Source: Hydrogenibacillus schlegelii
GTDB lineage: Bacteria; Bacillota; Bacilli; Thermicanales; DSM-22653
Assembly (NCBI RefSeq): GCF_001653195.1
Contig: NZ_JXBB01000012.1
Location: 1 to 64,000, forward strand
Reading direction: 5' to 3'
DNA length: 64,000 nt
Numbering within the stretch: the first letter of the stretch is position 1; each line of letters starts with the position of its first letter. The notes beneath the pieces were generated by a model, which ran no database searches, was not told the origin of the DNA, and saw only the letters and a list, made by a program, of their open reading frames with translations. Positions 22,700 through 31,117 of the stretch are shown here, piece after piece. The position numbers and the translations under genes are program-made.

Positions 22700-23881
22700 A
22701 TGCGGGATTTTCGGATGGACGATCGGGACCCATCCGCCGGCGAGCGGGCGGAGAACGGACAACCGGGCGGACGGACGGCGGCGATCCTCTCCGCCATCGC
22801 GGCGGAAAAGGAAGCGCTCGTCCGGCGGGGGCCGGAGCTGGAGCGGACGGGGCTTTTGCCGGACGAACTTGTCGTGTGGATGCGGTCGCTTCGGCTTTTT
22901 AAGCTGTTCGTGCCGGAGGCGTTCGGCGGTGCCGGGCTCACCCTCGGGGAGGCGGTCCGGATCTACGAGGCGCTGTCGGCCGTCGACGGGAGCCTCGGGT
23001 GGCTCGCCCAGATCGGTTCGGGCGGCGGGTATTTTGTGCCGTCGTTTCGGCCGGAGATCGCCCGGGCTTTTTTCTCGCCGCCGGAGGCGGTGATCGCCGG
23101 GACGGGGCATCCGGCCGGGCGGGCCCGCCGGGTGCCGGGAGGCTACGTCGTCAGCGGCCGCTGGCGGTACGCGAGCGGGGCGCAGTATGCGACGCTGTTT
23201 ACCGCCAACGCGGTCGTGGAAGGAAGCGCGCCGTCCGAGGAGGGCGGCGGTCCGGCTTCCGGCGGGGCGGCCGCCGGGGCGAAGGTTTCCGGGAAGGTCG
23301 TCCGGGCGTTCGCTTTTTTCCCGGAGGAGGTCGAGCTTGAGCGGGACTGGTCGGCGTTGGGCATGGTGGCGACTTCCGGGTGGACGTTTTCCGTCCGGGA
23401 GCGGTTCGTGCCGGAAGAGCGGTCGTTCGTCGTCGGGGAGGCGCTTTGGGATCCGGGACTTTTGGTCTATCGGCTGCCGTTTTTGTTGTTTGCCGAGGCG
23501 TCGATCGGCGCCGTCTGCATCGGGCTCGGCCGGGGGTTTTTCGAGGCGGCGCTCGGGGAAGACGCGCCGACGGAGGCGGAGGTTCGGGAGGTCGTCGAGC
23601 GGCTCCGGGCGGAAGCGGACGACGGGCGGCTCCTCTTTTTCGCCGCGGTGGCGGAGGCGGAGCGAAGGCTTTCGGCGGGGACGCTCGACGAGGCGGCGGC
23701 GAGGCGGCTCGGCGGGGCGATGCGGCGGGCGGCGCACGCCCAGCGGTCGGCGGTCGTGCGGGCGCTCCCCTTTCTCGGCATGCGGGCGATCCGGCCGGAG
23801 GGGCAGCTGAACCGCCGGTTTCGCGATCTAGTGACGGCCTGCCAGCACGTCGTGCTCCGGCCGGCGCCGCCGGCGGGATGA
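22700..23881 (+). CDS. Acyl-CoA-dehydrogenase-fold flavoprotein in the thiamine operon
   Basis: 393 residues with the ACAD layout: N-terminal helical domain (LPDELVVWMRSLRLFKLFVPEAFGG), middle beta domain (GYVVSGRWRYASGAQYATLF, the flavin/substrate region), and C-terminal helices. The GW-L and SG-W-ASG pattern looks nearer to flavin monooxygenases of the DszC/HpaB type than to true acyl-CoA dehydrogenases. It is the first gene after the TPP riboswitch and is followed by a pyrimidine-precursor transporter, so it may oxidise or degrade an imported thiamine breakdown product. That role is inference. Confidence 0.75.
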   Translation: MRDFRMDDRDPSAGERAENGQPGGRTAAILSAIAAEKEALVRRGPELERTGLLPDELVVWMRSLRLFKLFVPEAFGGAGLTLGEAVRIYEALSAVDGSLGWLAQIGSGGGYFVPSFRPEIARAFFSPPEAVIAGTGHPAGRARRVPGGYVVSGRWRYASGAQYATLFTANAVVEGSAPSEEGGGPASGGAAAGAKVSGKVVRAFAFFPEEVELERDWSALGMVATSGWTFSVRERFVPEERSFVVGEALWDPGLLVYRLPFLLFAEASIGAVCIGLGRGFFEAALGEDAPTEAEVREVVERLRAEADDGRLLFFAAVAEAERRLSAGTLDEAAARRLGGAMRRAAHAQRSAVVRALPFLGMRAIRPEGQLNRRFRDLVTACQHVVLRPAPPAG

Positions 23882-23984
23882 CGCGGCCTGATCTCCGACG
23901 ATGGTTTCGGTACCGGACAACGCCGAGACGGTTCACCGATGTTCGGCCGCCCGGGCGGGCCGGGCGACGGGAAGGGGGGCGAAG

Positions 23985-24869
23985 ATGCCGGGAGATGAAG
24001 CCGGGGGCGGGGGCGGCCGCCGGCCTTTTGTTCGCGCCGCGGCGCGCCTTCGCCCGACCCGACGGGCGACGGCGCGCCTTCGGCCGGAGGGGCGCGCCGG
24101 GGGAGCGAGCGGCCGGTTCCGGTGGGAAGCGGCGGCTTCGCTCGGCGCTTTGATGCTCGGGTGGGAAGGGGCCGTCCGGGCGTTTCACGTGCCGGCGTGG
24201 CTTCTCCCGGCGCCTTCGGCGGTGGTGCGGGCGTTCTGGGCGGAGCGGACGGTGCTCCTGGATCACGCCGCGGCGACGGTGACGGAAGCGGCGGCAGGAC
24301 TTGGGCTTGCCGCCCTTCTGGCCGTCGCGGTGGCGACGGCGATGGCCTTTTTTGCCGCCGTCCGGGCCGCCCTCTATCCGCTCCTCGTCGTGTCGCAGAC
24401 GGTGCCGATCATCGCCCTGGCGCCGCTCGTCATCGTCTGGTTCGGCTACGGCATGTTGCCGAAAGTGCTCGTCGTGGCGCTGGTGACGTTTTTTCCGCTG
24501 GCGGTGAGTCTGGCCGAAGGGTACCGGACGGCGGATCCCCGCCGGCTCGCGCTCCTTCGGACGATGGGCGGCGGCCGGTGGGCGGCGTTCCGCTACGTCC
24601 TCTGGCCGTCGGCGCTCCCGTCGTTTTTTGCCGGGCTCAGGATCGCCGCGACGTACAGCGTCACCGGCGCGGTGATCGGCGAGTGGCTCGGGGCGACGAA
24701 GGGGCTCGGCGTTTATCTCATCCGGGCGTCGAAGTCGTTTGCGATCGAGCGGCTGTTTGCGGCGATCGCGGTCATCGTCGGGGTGAGCCTTCTCTTTTTC
24801 GCGGCGGCAGAGTTTATGGCCCGCCTGAGCCTGCGGGGAGGCCCGACCATGGACGCGGCGGAACGGTAA
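23985..24869 (+). CDS. thiX: ABC permease, ThiX-type pyrimidine-precursor importer
   Basis: SsuC/ThiX family, 294 residues. A basic ~35-residue start is followed by about six membrane helices, with the cytoplasmic coupling loop EGYRTADPRRLALLRTMGGGRW before the last helices. The ATG at 23985 follows GAAGGGGGG; an upstream ATG at 23901 in frame is less likely. With the ThiY and ThiZ genes it should form the importer for formylaminopyrimidine or HMP-type thiamine precursors. Confidence 0.85.
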   Translation: MPGDEAGGGGGRRPFVRAAARLRPTRRATARLRPEGRAGGASGRFRWEAAASLGALMLGWEGAVRAFHVPAWLLPAPSAVVRAFWAERTVLLDHAAATVTEAAAGLGLAALLAVAVATAMAFFAAVRAALYPLLVVSQTVPIIALAPLVIVWFGYGMLPKVLVVALVTFFPLAVSLAEGYRTADPRRLALLRTMGGGRWAAFRYVLWPSALPSFFAGLRIAATYSVTGAVIGEWLGATKGLGVYLIRASKSFAIERLFAAIAVIVGVSLLFFAAAEFMARLSLRGGPTMDAAER

Positions 24870-25059
24870 ACCGGAAGGACGCGCGGGGAGACGGGGCGGG
24901 AGGGTGGATTTCGGCGCGCCGGTTCAAGGAGAAGGCGGGTCAACGCGAAAAGAGCGGGTCCATGCGGAATGAGCGGGATCATGCGGAAAGGGCGCGTCAA
25001 TCCGGTGAAAAATTGCGCGTCTGCGCGGCGAGATCTTTTTCATCAAGGAGGCGACGGCG

Positions 25060-26088
25060 GTGCGTGGGATGATGAAGGGGTGGGCGTTCGCCCTGGCGGT
25101 CTTCGGAGCCCTGGCCCTGACCGCGTGCGGAGCGGGAACGGAACAAGGGGCGCCTTCGGAGGGGGCGGCGCGGGAGGCGGTGACGGTGATGCTCGACTGG
25201 TATCCGAACACGAACCACCTCGGCCTGTACTGGGCCCGGGAGAAAGGGCTGTTCGCGGCGGAAGGGCTGGACGTGTCGATCGTCCAACCGGGGGAAAGCG
25301 GGGTGGCGCAGGCGGTGGCGGCCGGTCGGGCGGATTTCGGTTACAGCTATCAGGAAGAGGTGACGTATGCCCGGGCGAGCGGCGTGCCGGTCGTGTCGCT
25401 GGGGACGCTGTATCAGCACAACACGTCGGCGTTTGCCTCGTTGAAAGAGGCGGGCATCCGCTCGGTCCGGGACTTCGAGGGGAAGCGCTACGGGGGCTGG
25501 GGATCGCCGACGGAGGAGGCGGTGCTTCGGGCGCTCATGACCAAATACGGCGCCGATTTTTCCAAGGTGAAGATGATCGTCCTCGGGCAGGCGGATTTTT
25601 TTGCCACGATCGGCAAGGAAGCGGATTTTGAGTGGATCTACTACGGCTGGGACGGCATCGAGGCGGAGCGGCGGGGGATGGCGCTCGATCTTCTGTTCCT
25701 CAAGGACCTCGATCCGGTGTTCGATTATTACACGCCGGTGATCATCGCCGGGGAAGCGATGCTCGAGAAGCGTCCGGAGACGGCGCGAAGGTTCATGCGG
25801 GCGCTCGCGAAAGGCTATCAGGCGGCGTACGCGGATCCGGAGGCGGCGGCCGAGGTGCTCCTCAAGGCGGCGCCGGAGTTAAACGGGGAGCTCGTCCGGC
25901 GGTCCGCGGCGTACCTCGCCGGCGTCGATGCCAGCGACCGGGCCGAGGGCCGGCCGTCCTGGGGCCATCAGAAGCGGGAGGTCTGGGCGCGGTTTGCCGA
26001 CTGGATGCATGCATCCGGGTTGATCGAGCAGCCGATCGACGTGGATCGGGCGTTTACGAACGATTTTCTTCCCTCGGACGTCAAGTGA
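25060..26088 (+). CDS. thiY: ThiY-type substrate-binding lipoprotein
   Basis: 342 residues. Lipoprotein signal with lipobox LTAC (Cys about residue 24). The mature domain is NMT1/THI5-like: VTVMLDWYPNTNHLGLYWAREKGLF at the start, then GYSYQEEVTYARASGVPVVSLGTLYQHN and EWIYYGWDGIEAERRG. This family binds formylaminopyrimidine and other HMP precursors outside the cell. AAGGAGG precedes the GTG start by eight bases. Regulated by the TPP riboswitch at the operon head. Confidence 0.88.
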   Translation: MRGMMKGWAFALAVFGALALTACGAGTEQGAPSEGAAREAVTVMLDWYPNTNHLGLYWAREKGLFAAEGLDVSIVQPGESGVAQAVAAGRADFGYSYQEEVTYARASGVPVVSLGTLYQHNTSAFASLKEAGIRSVRDFEGKRYGGWGSPTEEAVLRALMTKYGADFSKVKMIVLGQADFFATIGKEADFEWIYYGWDGIEAERRGMALDLLFLKDLDPVFDYYTPVIIAGEAMLEKRPETARRFMRALAKGYQAAYADPEAAAEVLLKAAPELNGELVRRSAAYLAGVDASDRAEGRPSWGHQKREVWARFADWMHASGLIEQPIDVDRAFTNDFLPSDVK

Positions 26089-26184
26089 GGACGTCGAAGG
26101 GGGCGCCGGCCGCCCGCCCGTCCGCGGCCCTGGGACGCTCCGGCGGACCGCTCGGGCGGGGGCCGGGGAACGGAGGTGAGGCGC

Positions 26185-27015
26185 ATGGCCGGCGGCGGGG
26201 AGGGGAGCTCGGCCGGTCTGGAGATCTGCGGGGTGCGGAAGGCCTTTCCGGATCCGAAGCGGCCGGACGGAAGGCTGAACGTCCTGGACGGGATCGATCT
26301 CGCGGTGCCGGCCGGCCGTTTTTTCGCCCTCGTCGGGCCGAGCGGGTCGGGAAAAAGCACGCTGCTCGATATCGTCGCCGGGCTCGTTCGGCCGGACGCG
26401 GGAACGGTGCATTTTTCCGGCGCGCCGATCGACGGCCGGCCGGGGACGGCGGCTTACATGATGCAGGACGACCTTCTTTTTCCGTGGCAGACGATCCGGG
26501 AACACGTGGCCCTGCCGCTTCTCGTGCGGGGGGTTCGCCGGCGGGAGGCGCTCCGGCAGGCGGAGGCCATCCTTCGCGACTTCGGCCTCGGAGCGTTCGT
26601 CGACCGGTATCCGTCGGCGCTTTCGGGGGGGATGCGGCAGCGGGCGGCCCTCGCTCGGGCACTGGTGCAGGGGACCGCGCTCGTGCTTCTGGACGAGCCG
26701 TTCGGCCGGCTGGACGCCCTGACCCGGGCGTCGCTCCAGGAGTGGCTGGAAGGGGTGTATCGCCGGGAGCGGCGGACGATCCTCATGGTCACCCACGACG
26801 TGGAAGAGGCGCTGTATCTCGCCGATCGGATCGTCGTCTTTTCGCCCCGGCCGGCCCGGGTCGTCGACGTCGTCGAGGTGCCGTTCGATCGCCCGCGGAC
26901 GCGGTCGCTTCGGGCCGATGGGGCGTTTGTGCGCCTGAAGGCGGCGCTTCTCGAACGTCTGCTGGCGTTGCTGCCGGAACCCGGCGATCGACCGGCCTCG
27001 GCCCCGTTCCGGTAG
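26185..27015 (+). CDS. thiZ: ABC transporter ATPase, ThiZ-type
   Basis: 276 residues. Walker A GPSGSGKST, Q-loop MMQDDLLFPW, signature LSGGMRQRAALARAL, Walker B VLLDEPFGRLD and the switch His in MVTHDVEEA are all present. SsuB/TauB/ThiZ subgroup. It energises uptake through the ThiX-type permease. GGAGG lies eight bases before the ATG, and it closes the operon. Confidence 0.88.
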   Translation: MAGGGEGSSAGLEICGVRKAFPDPKRPDGRLNVLDGIDLAVPAGRFFALVGPSGSGKSTLLDIVAGLVRPDAGTVHFSGAPIDGRPGTAAYMMQDDLLFPWQTIREHVALPLLVRGVRRREALRQAEAILRDFGLGAFVDRYPSALSGGMRQRAALARALVQGTALVLLDEPFGRLDALTRASLQEWLEGVYRRERRTILMVTHDVEEALYLADRIVVFSPRPARVVDVVEVPFDRPRTRSLRADGAFVRLKAALLERLLALLPEPGDRPASAPFR

Positions 27016-27323
27016 TCCCGTGCCGGGGGCACCGCTCCGGGCCGGATCGCGGGCGACAATGCGACCGGCGCGCCGCGGCACGGTCGTTCGGTTTCGGACC
27101 GGCGGGGTTTCCGTTTGCGGGCCGGCCCGGCTCCCGGATCGCGGGCGGCGCGGCTTCCGGCTCGCCGTTCGGCGCGACTTCCGGTTTTAGGCCGAAGCGG
27201 CTTCGGTTTTCCCCGGGGAAGGCTTACGGGGCTCCGTCCGGCGGGTGCTCTCTTTCCGCGAAAAAGGGACGTCGTCGCTTGGATGTGCTATCATGGAGCC
27301 GAAAGGAGTGAAGGAAGCGGCCC
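27016..27323 (+). other. Intergenic region after the thiamine operon
   Basis: No gene. Holds repeated GGCTTCCGG/CGACTTCCGG-like words, a short terminator-like hairpin (CCGAAG/CTTCGG then TTTT, 27192-27210) and a weak -10 (TATCAT near 27289) before the deacetylase gene. Confidence 0.5.
27192..27211 (+). terminator. Short terminator after thiZ
   Basis: CCGAAG, loop CGG, CTTCGG, then TTTT. The stem is only six pairs, so termination may be partial. Confidence 0.5.
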
Positions 27324-28739
27324 ATGCGGACGGCCATCGGAGCGGCGGCGCTTCTTTTGGCCCTGTACGCCGCCTATGTCGGCCTATCGTGGACGGTCTT
27401 TCGGATCTTCGGCTGGAAGGTGCTGAAGCGCCGGAGGGGGGAAGCCGGGTTTCCGGTCTATCTGACGTTTGACGACGGGCCGCATCCGGTGTATACCCCG
27501 CGGCTTTTGGATCTTTTGAAGCGGTACGACGCCCGGGCGACGTTTTTCGTCGTCGGCGAGGCGGCCCGGCGGCACCCGGAGCTCCTTCGGCGGATGATCG
27601 CCGAGGGGCATGCGATCGGCCTGCACAACGAGCGGCACGTGCCGAACTGGCTCGTGCCGCCGTGGCGAACGGCGCGGTCGCTTGGACGCCTGCAGGCGGA
27701 GATCGAGGCGATCACCGGCCGCCGGCCGGTCCTCTACCGGCCGCCGTGGGGGCTCATCGGCCTCGCCGACGGGGCGGTGTTCCGAACGTTTCGCGTCGTC
27801 CTCTGGTCGGTGATGCCCCGGGACTGGGAGCGGCGGAGCGATCCGACGGCGATGAAGTGGCGGATCTTTCGGCGCCTGACGCCGGGGGCGATCGTCCTCC
27901 TCCACGACTCCGGCGAAACGTTCGGCGCCGATCCGACGGCGCCGGAGCGGATGCTCGCGATGCTGGAGGACTTTTTTGAAACCGTTCGCTCGGTCGGGCT
28001 TAAGATTCGGTTTTTGCCCCTCCCGGAAGAGGGGCCGCCGGTGCGGCCGGCCGGGGAGGCCGGGACGGAGAAGGTCGGGACGACGCTGCCGTGGCGGGTG
28101 CGGCTTTATTTCGCCTTTGAGGCGCTTCACCACCGCCTCTTTCGTTACCGGCCGCTTCTCGGGCCGGACGGGTTTTTGTACGTGGAAGATCGGCGGTATG
28201 CAGGGCCCCCGGTGACGCTGGAGGGGGAAAGCCTCCGGCCCGGGGAGCGGGGGCTCAACCTCCACTTCAACAACCGGCTGCTCGTGGAGGCGCTCTTCGC
28301 CGGCGGAAGCGAGTTCCGGCGGATGGTTCGTCTCAAGCGGGAGGCGGAAGCGGCGCTTCGGCTCCTGGCCCGCTACGCGATGGAAATGCGGCCGGAAGCG
28401 CGGGGCGTTTTCGGTTACTCGGCGCTTCACCGGGGGATCCGTCCCTTCGGATTTGCGGTCGTGCCGATGCGGCCGACGCCGCATCTCGCGCTCGCCGGCG
28501 CTTACATGCGGTGGCTTCTTCGGTTTTTGCATCCGGAGGGGGACAAGCGGCTCGAGGCCGGCGACGGGTTCGTCCCGCACTGGGTCGTCATGCCTCGGGC
28601 GGTGCTGCTTCGGCGCTACGGGCCGGCGGGGTCGTCCGGTGCGCCCCGCCGGAATGAATCGATCCGCCGGACACCGTCGGCCGCGCCGAACGAAACGTTC
28701 AACCGGGAAGGGGCCAGAGCGCCGAATGCGGATCGATGA
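27324..28739 (+). CDS. Polysaccharide deacetylase with C-terminal YkoP-like domain
   Basis: 471 residues. A membrane anchor at 5-28 is followed by a NodB domain: TFDDGPHPVYTPRLLDLL (Asp-Asp), GHAIGLHNERH (metal His pair), YRPPWG and a late IVLLHDSGE. It deacetylates N-acetylated sugars in envelope glycans outside the cell. After about residue 235 a second domain (LYFAFEALHHRLFRYRPLLGPDGFLYVEDRRY ... GEGRGLNLHFNN-type) looks like the YkoP family that accompanies such deacetylases in Bacillales (from memory). The last ~40 residues are disordered. Confidence 0.85.
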   Translation: MRTAIGAAALLLALYAAYVGLSWTVFRIFGWKVLKRRRGEAGFPVYLTFDDGPHPVYTPRLLDLLKRYDARATFFVVGEAARRHPELLRRMIAEGHAIGLHNERHVPNWLVPPWRTARSLGRLQAEIEAITGRRPVLYRPPWGLIGLADGAVFRTFRVVLWSVMPRDWERRSDPTAMKWRIFRRLTPGAIVLLHDSGETFGADPTAPERMLAMLEDFFETVRSVGLKIRFLPLPEEGPPVRPAGEAGTEKVGTTLPWRVRLYFAFEALHHRLFRYRPLLGPDGFLYVEDRRYAGPPVTLEGESLRPGERGLNLHFNNRLLVEALFAGGSEFRRMVRLKREAEAALRLLARYAMEMRPEARGVFGYSALHRGIRPFGFAVVPMRPTPHLALAGAYMRWLLRFLHPEGDKRLEAGDGFVPHWVVMPRAVLLRRYGPAGSSGAPRRNESIRRTPSAAPNETFNREGARAPNADR

Positions 28740-28956
28740 GAGCGAACACGGAATCGGATGCCTTCGGTTACGGTAACGTTCGTCCGGCTGCCGGCGGACG
28801 GAAGCGTCGCATCCCGGCGGGGTGAAGCGCCCCTTCGACCGGCCATCGGCAGGCTGGGGGGATCATCGCTCGGAAAGGCGGTTTCGGGGCTTCGGTCGGC
28901 GGAAAAGGTTCGGCCGGCCCACCCGAACGCGGGGCGGATCGGTCGAACGCCCTTCT

Positions 28957-28988
28957 CCCGGTTCCTGTAAAGAAACCGGGATTTTTTT
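28957..28988 (+). terminator. Terminator after the deacetylase region
   Basis: CCCGGTT pairs with AACCGGG around a short loop and is followed by ATTTTTTT. Confidence 0.82.
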
Positions 28989-29128
28989 GAAGTCGGGGCG
29001 CTCGGGATCGGGGGCCAGGTCTTCGATACCCGTCCCGGCTTCCGTGAAGAAAAAAAGATCCGGTACCGTTCCGGGGATCGTAGTTCGGCATCGAGGCGGG
29101 ACGCGGCTTTTTAGGCGCGAAACGAGGC

Positions 29129-29161
29129 TTGACAGATCATGATTTTCAAATGATGATCATT
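29129..29161 (+). promoter_or_regulatory. Promoter with Fur-box-like operator
   Basis: Perfect -35 TTGACA at 29129-29134. The -10 area is covered by AATGATGATCATT (29149-29161), a perfect palindrome around one base. Against the 19-base Fur consensus the aligned window matches 14 positions. An overlapping wider dyad ATCATGATTT/AAATGATGAT adds symmetry. A Fur/Zur/PerR-type repressor here would block polymerase. The regulator is inferred. Confidence 0.6.
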
Positions 29162-29435
29162 CTACGGCGCGGCATCGGTGTTGGGCGTGGAACCGGCCCT
29201 GGGCGAGAGAGCGCCTTCGCCGAAAGCGGCTTCTCCGCCAAAGACGCTTGAGCTTCTTCCCGGAATCCATTCCGGGGATTCCCAAAAGGGCGGTTGGCGC
29301 TTGTTCGGCCGCCTGCCCTTTAGCTTCGGCACCGGATTCCGCTCCGGTTCTCCGAAGCCGAGGACCCGCGCCGCGGGCAAGTTCGGCCGGGATCTTTCGG
29401 GTTGACCCATTCCACAGGACAAAGGGGCGAGCGGC

Positions 29436-30341
29436 ATGAACGGGTTGGATCAAATCGACGGATCGATCGAAGCGGCGGTCGACGTCTGGGTCGATCCGCG
29501 GCCGGCGGCGGAGGCGGCGGGGGGCGCCGCGGTCCGCTGGGACGGGACGCGGCCGATGCCCGTGCTTCGGGACGAGGGAGAGGCGTGCGAATTTATTCGG
29601 GGCATCCGGCGGGAGCTCGTCGCCCTCGGGCTGGGGAGCGCGCGGCGGGTCGGCGTTCTCGACGACGGGCTGACGCCCCGGCTCGCTCGGACGGCCTATC
29701 TGATCGGCCTGGCCGGCTGGGACGTCGTCCTCTGGCCGGGAGGAGGGCGGGCGATCGGGGGAATGGCGACGCGCGACCAGGCCGTGAGGCGTCCCCAGGG
29801 TGCGGGGCCCGGGCCGGTCGCGGCCGACGGCCAAGCCGCGGCGCGCTCTCCGATCGCGGCGGGCGGTGCGGTGCTGTCGGAACGCGATGCCGGTCCGCCG
29901 ACGGCGGCCGGAGCGCGCCAGGCCGAAGCCGGCGCCGATCCGGCGGAGCTTCGGCCGTGGCGGCGGGAGTGGCTGCTCCTTCAAGCGGAGGCGGAAGCGC
30001 TCGCCCGGGCGGGGCGGCTTTTTGACGTCCGGAGCGCCGAGGAGTTTGACGGGACGGCCCATGCGCCGTGTTGCTCCGGCGGCGGCCGCATCCCGGGGGC
30101 GCGTCACGCCCCGCTCGAGTGGTTTTTGGATCCGGCGGTCTTCCGGACGCCCGAGCGCCTGCTTTCCCGCCTCGGTCTTACCGCTTCGGAAGGAGCCCCC
30201 GTCGGCGTCTACTGCCACAGCGGCGCCCGGAGCGCCGTCGCCTTCTTTGTGCTGCGAGCGCTCGGGGTGCCGGCGCGCAATTATCTCGGCAGCATGCACG
30301 AGTGGCTGCAATTGAACGAAGCGGCCGTCTTTGTCGTCTGA
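29436..30341 (+). CDS. Rhodanese-like sulfurtransferase, large
   Basis: 301 residues. The C-terminal ~100 hold an active rhodanese domain: LFDVRSAEEFDG, RIPGARHAP, and the loop YCHSGARSA with the catalytic Cys near residue 259. The N-terminal part (VDVWVDPRPAAEAAGG ... LARTAYLIGLAGWDVVLWPGGG) looks like a decayed rhodanese repeat without Cys. A low-complexity Ala/Gly/Pro linker separates them. It would move sulfane sulfur between thiosulfate or persulfides and acceptors. AAAGGGGCGA precedes the ATG. The gene lies behind a Fur-like operator, which would suit Fe-S or metal stress. Confidence 0.82.
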   Translation: MNGLDQIDGSIEAAVDVWVDPRPAAEAAGGAAVRWDGTRPMPVLRDEGEACEFIRGIRRELVALGLGSARRVGVLDDGLTPRLARTAYLIGLAGWDVVLWPGGGRAIGGMATRDQAVRRPQGAGPGPVAADGQAAARSPIAAGGAVLSERDAGPPTAAGARQAEAGADPAELRPWRREWLLLQAEAEALARAGRLFDVRSAEEFDGTAHAPCCSGGGRIPGARHAPLEWFLDPAVFRTPERLLSRLGLTASEGAPVGVYCHSGARSAVAFFVLRALGVPARNYLGSMHEWLQLNEAAVFVV

Positions 30342-30489
30342 GCCGCCCCGGCCGTCCAGGCCGCCCCGCCAGCGCTCCGCTCCCGGGGCCGCCTTCGCCG
30401 GCGCCGGGCCGCAAGGCAGCTTTTGCCTTCGGGCCGCTCGGCGGCCGTCGGGTGGGAACGCCGCGCCTTTTGCGCCGTGCTTATCTTTT

Positions 30490-30527
30490 GAGAGGTCGCT
30501 TTCGTGGTGAGAGGTCGCTTTCGTGGT
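30490..30527 (+). repeat. 19-bp perfect tandem duplication
   Basis: GAGAGGTCGCTTTCGTGGT occurs twice head to tail in non-coding DNA. Confidence 0.9.
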
Positions 30528-30639
30528 TGGTCTCTTTCGCGTTCCGGCCGGTCGCGTTCGCTTTGAGTCGGTCGCCCTCGTTTCCGATCAGTTGCGTCGC
30601 GGCGCTTTTCAAGCGGGGGCGGAATCGGGCACGACCGGG

Positions 30640-30676
30640 CGGAAAAACGGCTGCCGTCATGGGATGGCAGCCGTTT
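30640..30676 (-). terminator. Strong terminator reading leftward
   Basis: AAACGGCTGCC and GGCAGCCGTTT pair perfectly (11 bp) around ten bases. On the minus strand the stem is followed by a T run. It probably ends the minus-strand transcript from the ABC genes, 440 bases downstream of their last stop. Confidence 0.7.
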
Positions 30677-31117
30677 CATGTTTCGGCGGCGGGGCAAGCG
30701 CGGCCCCGGTTTTGTCGCATGACATTTTGGCGTTTCCGACAGTCGGAGCAGGGGGACCGCCGGCCGTTTTTCATCGCGTCGACGACCCGCACCTTTCACC
30801 GCGTCGACGACCCGCACCCGAAGTTCGGCGTTCGGGTCGCGCTGAAGCCGGGCGAGCGCCTCGTCCGGAACGGCAAAGCGGTAGCGGCCGCCGGTGGACG
30901 GCCCCCGAGCGTGAGGGGCGTTTCGCCGAGAACGATCGGTGCGCCGGTGTTCCCTTGGGTCAAAGCCTTCGTCCTTCGAGGGCATCGAATCCTGCGAAGC
31001 GGATTTCGTTCCGTCGGCTGCGTCCACCTCGGCGGTCCCGGTGAGGTCGACGGCGGTGAGGGGGAAAGGGGCCGGCGCGGCTCCGGCTTTCCGAAGGCCT
31101 CCCCGTGGCGCCGGGCG

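Larger units (their letters stand above)
28740..29435 (+). other. Intergenic region with terminator and regulated promoter
   Basis: Nearly 700 bases without a credible gene. Contents: a terminator at 28957-28988, a TTGACA promoter overlapped by a Fur-box-like palindrome at 29129-29161, and then a ~275-base leader before the rhodanese gene. The leader contains a perfect CCCGGAAT/ATTCCGGG hairpin (29259-29276). Confidence 0.6.
30342..31117. other. Long region without a confident gene
   Basis: Holds a 19-bp perfect tandem repeat (30490-30527), a 25-bp near-perfect tandem repeat (30771-30820), and an 11-bp perfect hairpin at 30645-30676. A coding-like minus-strand stretch (YRFAVPDEALARLQRDPNAELRVRVVDAVK, around 30790-30890) has no good start and no family that I recognise. 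It may be a decayed gene. Confidence 0.5.

Noticed and set aside
30281-31027. 248-codon minus-strand gene after the ABC operon
   Set aside because: No ribosome-binding site, runs over two tandem repeats and the terminator hairpin, and only a short part looks coding.
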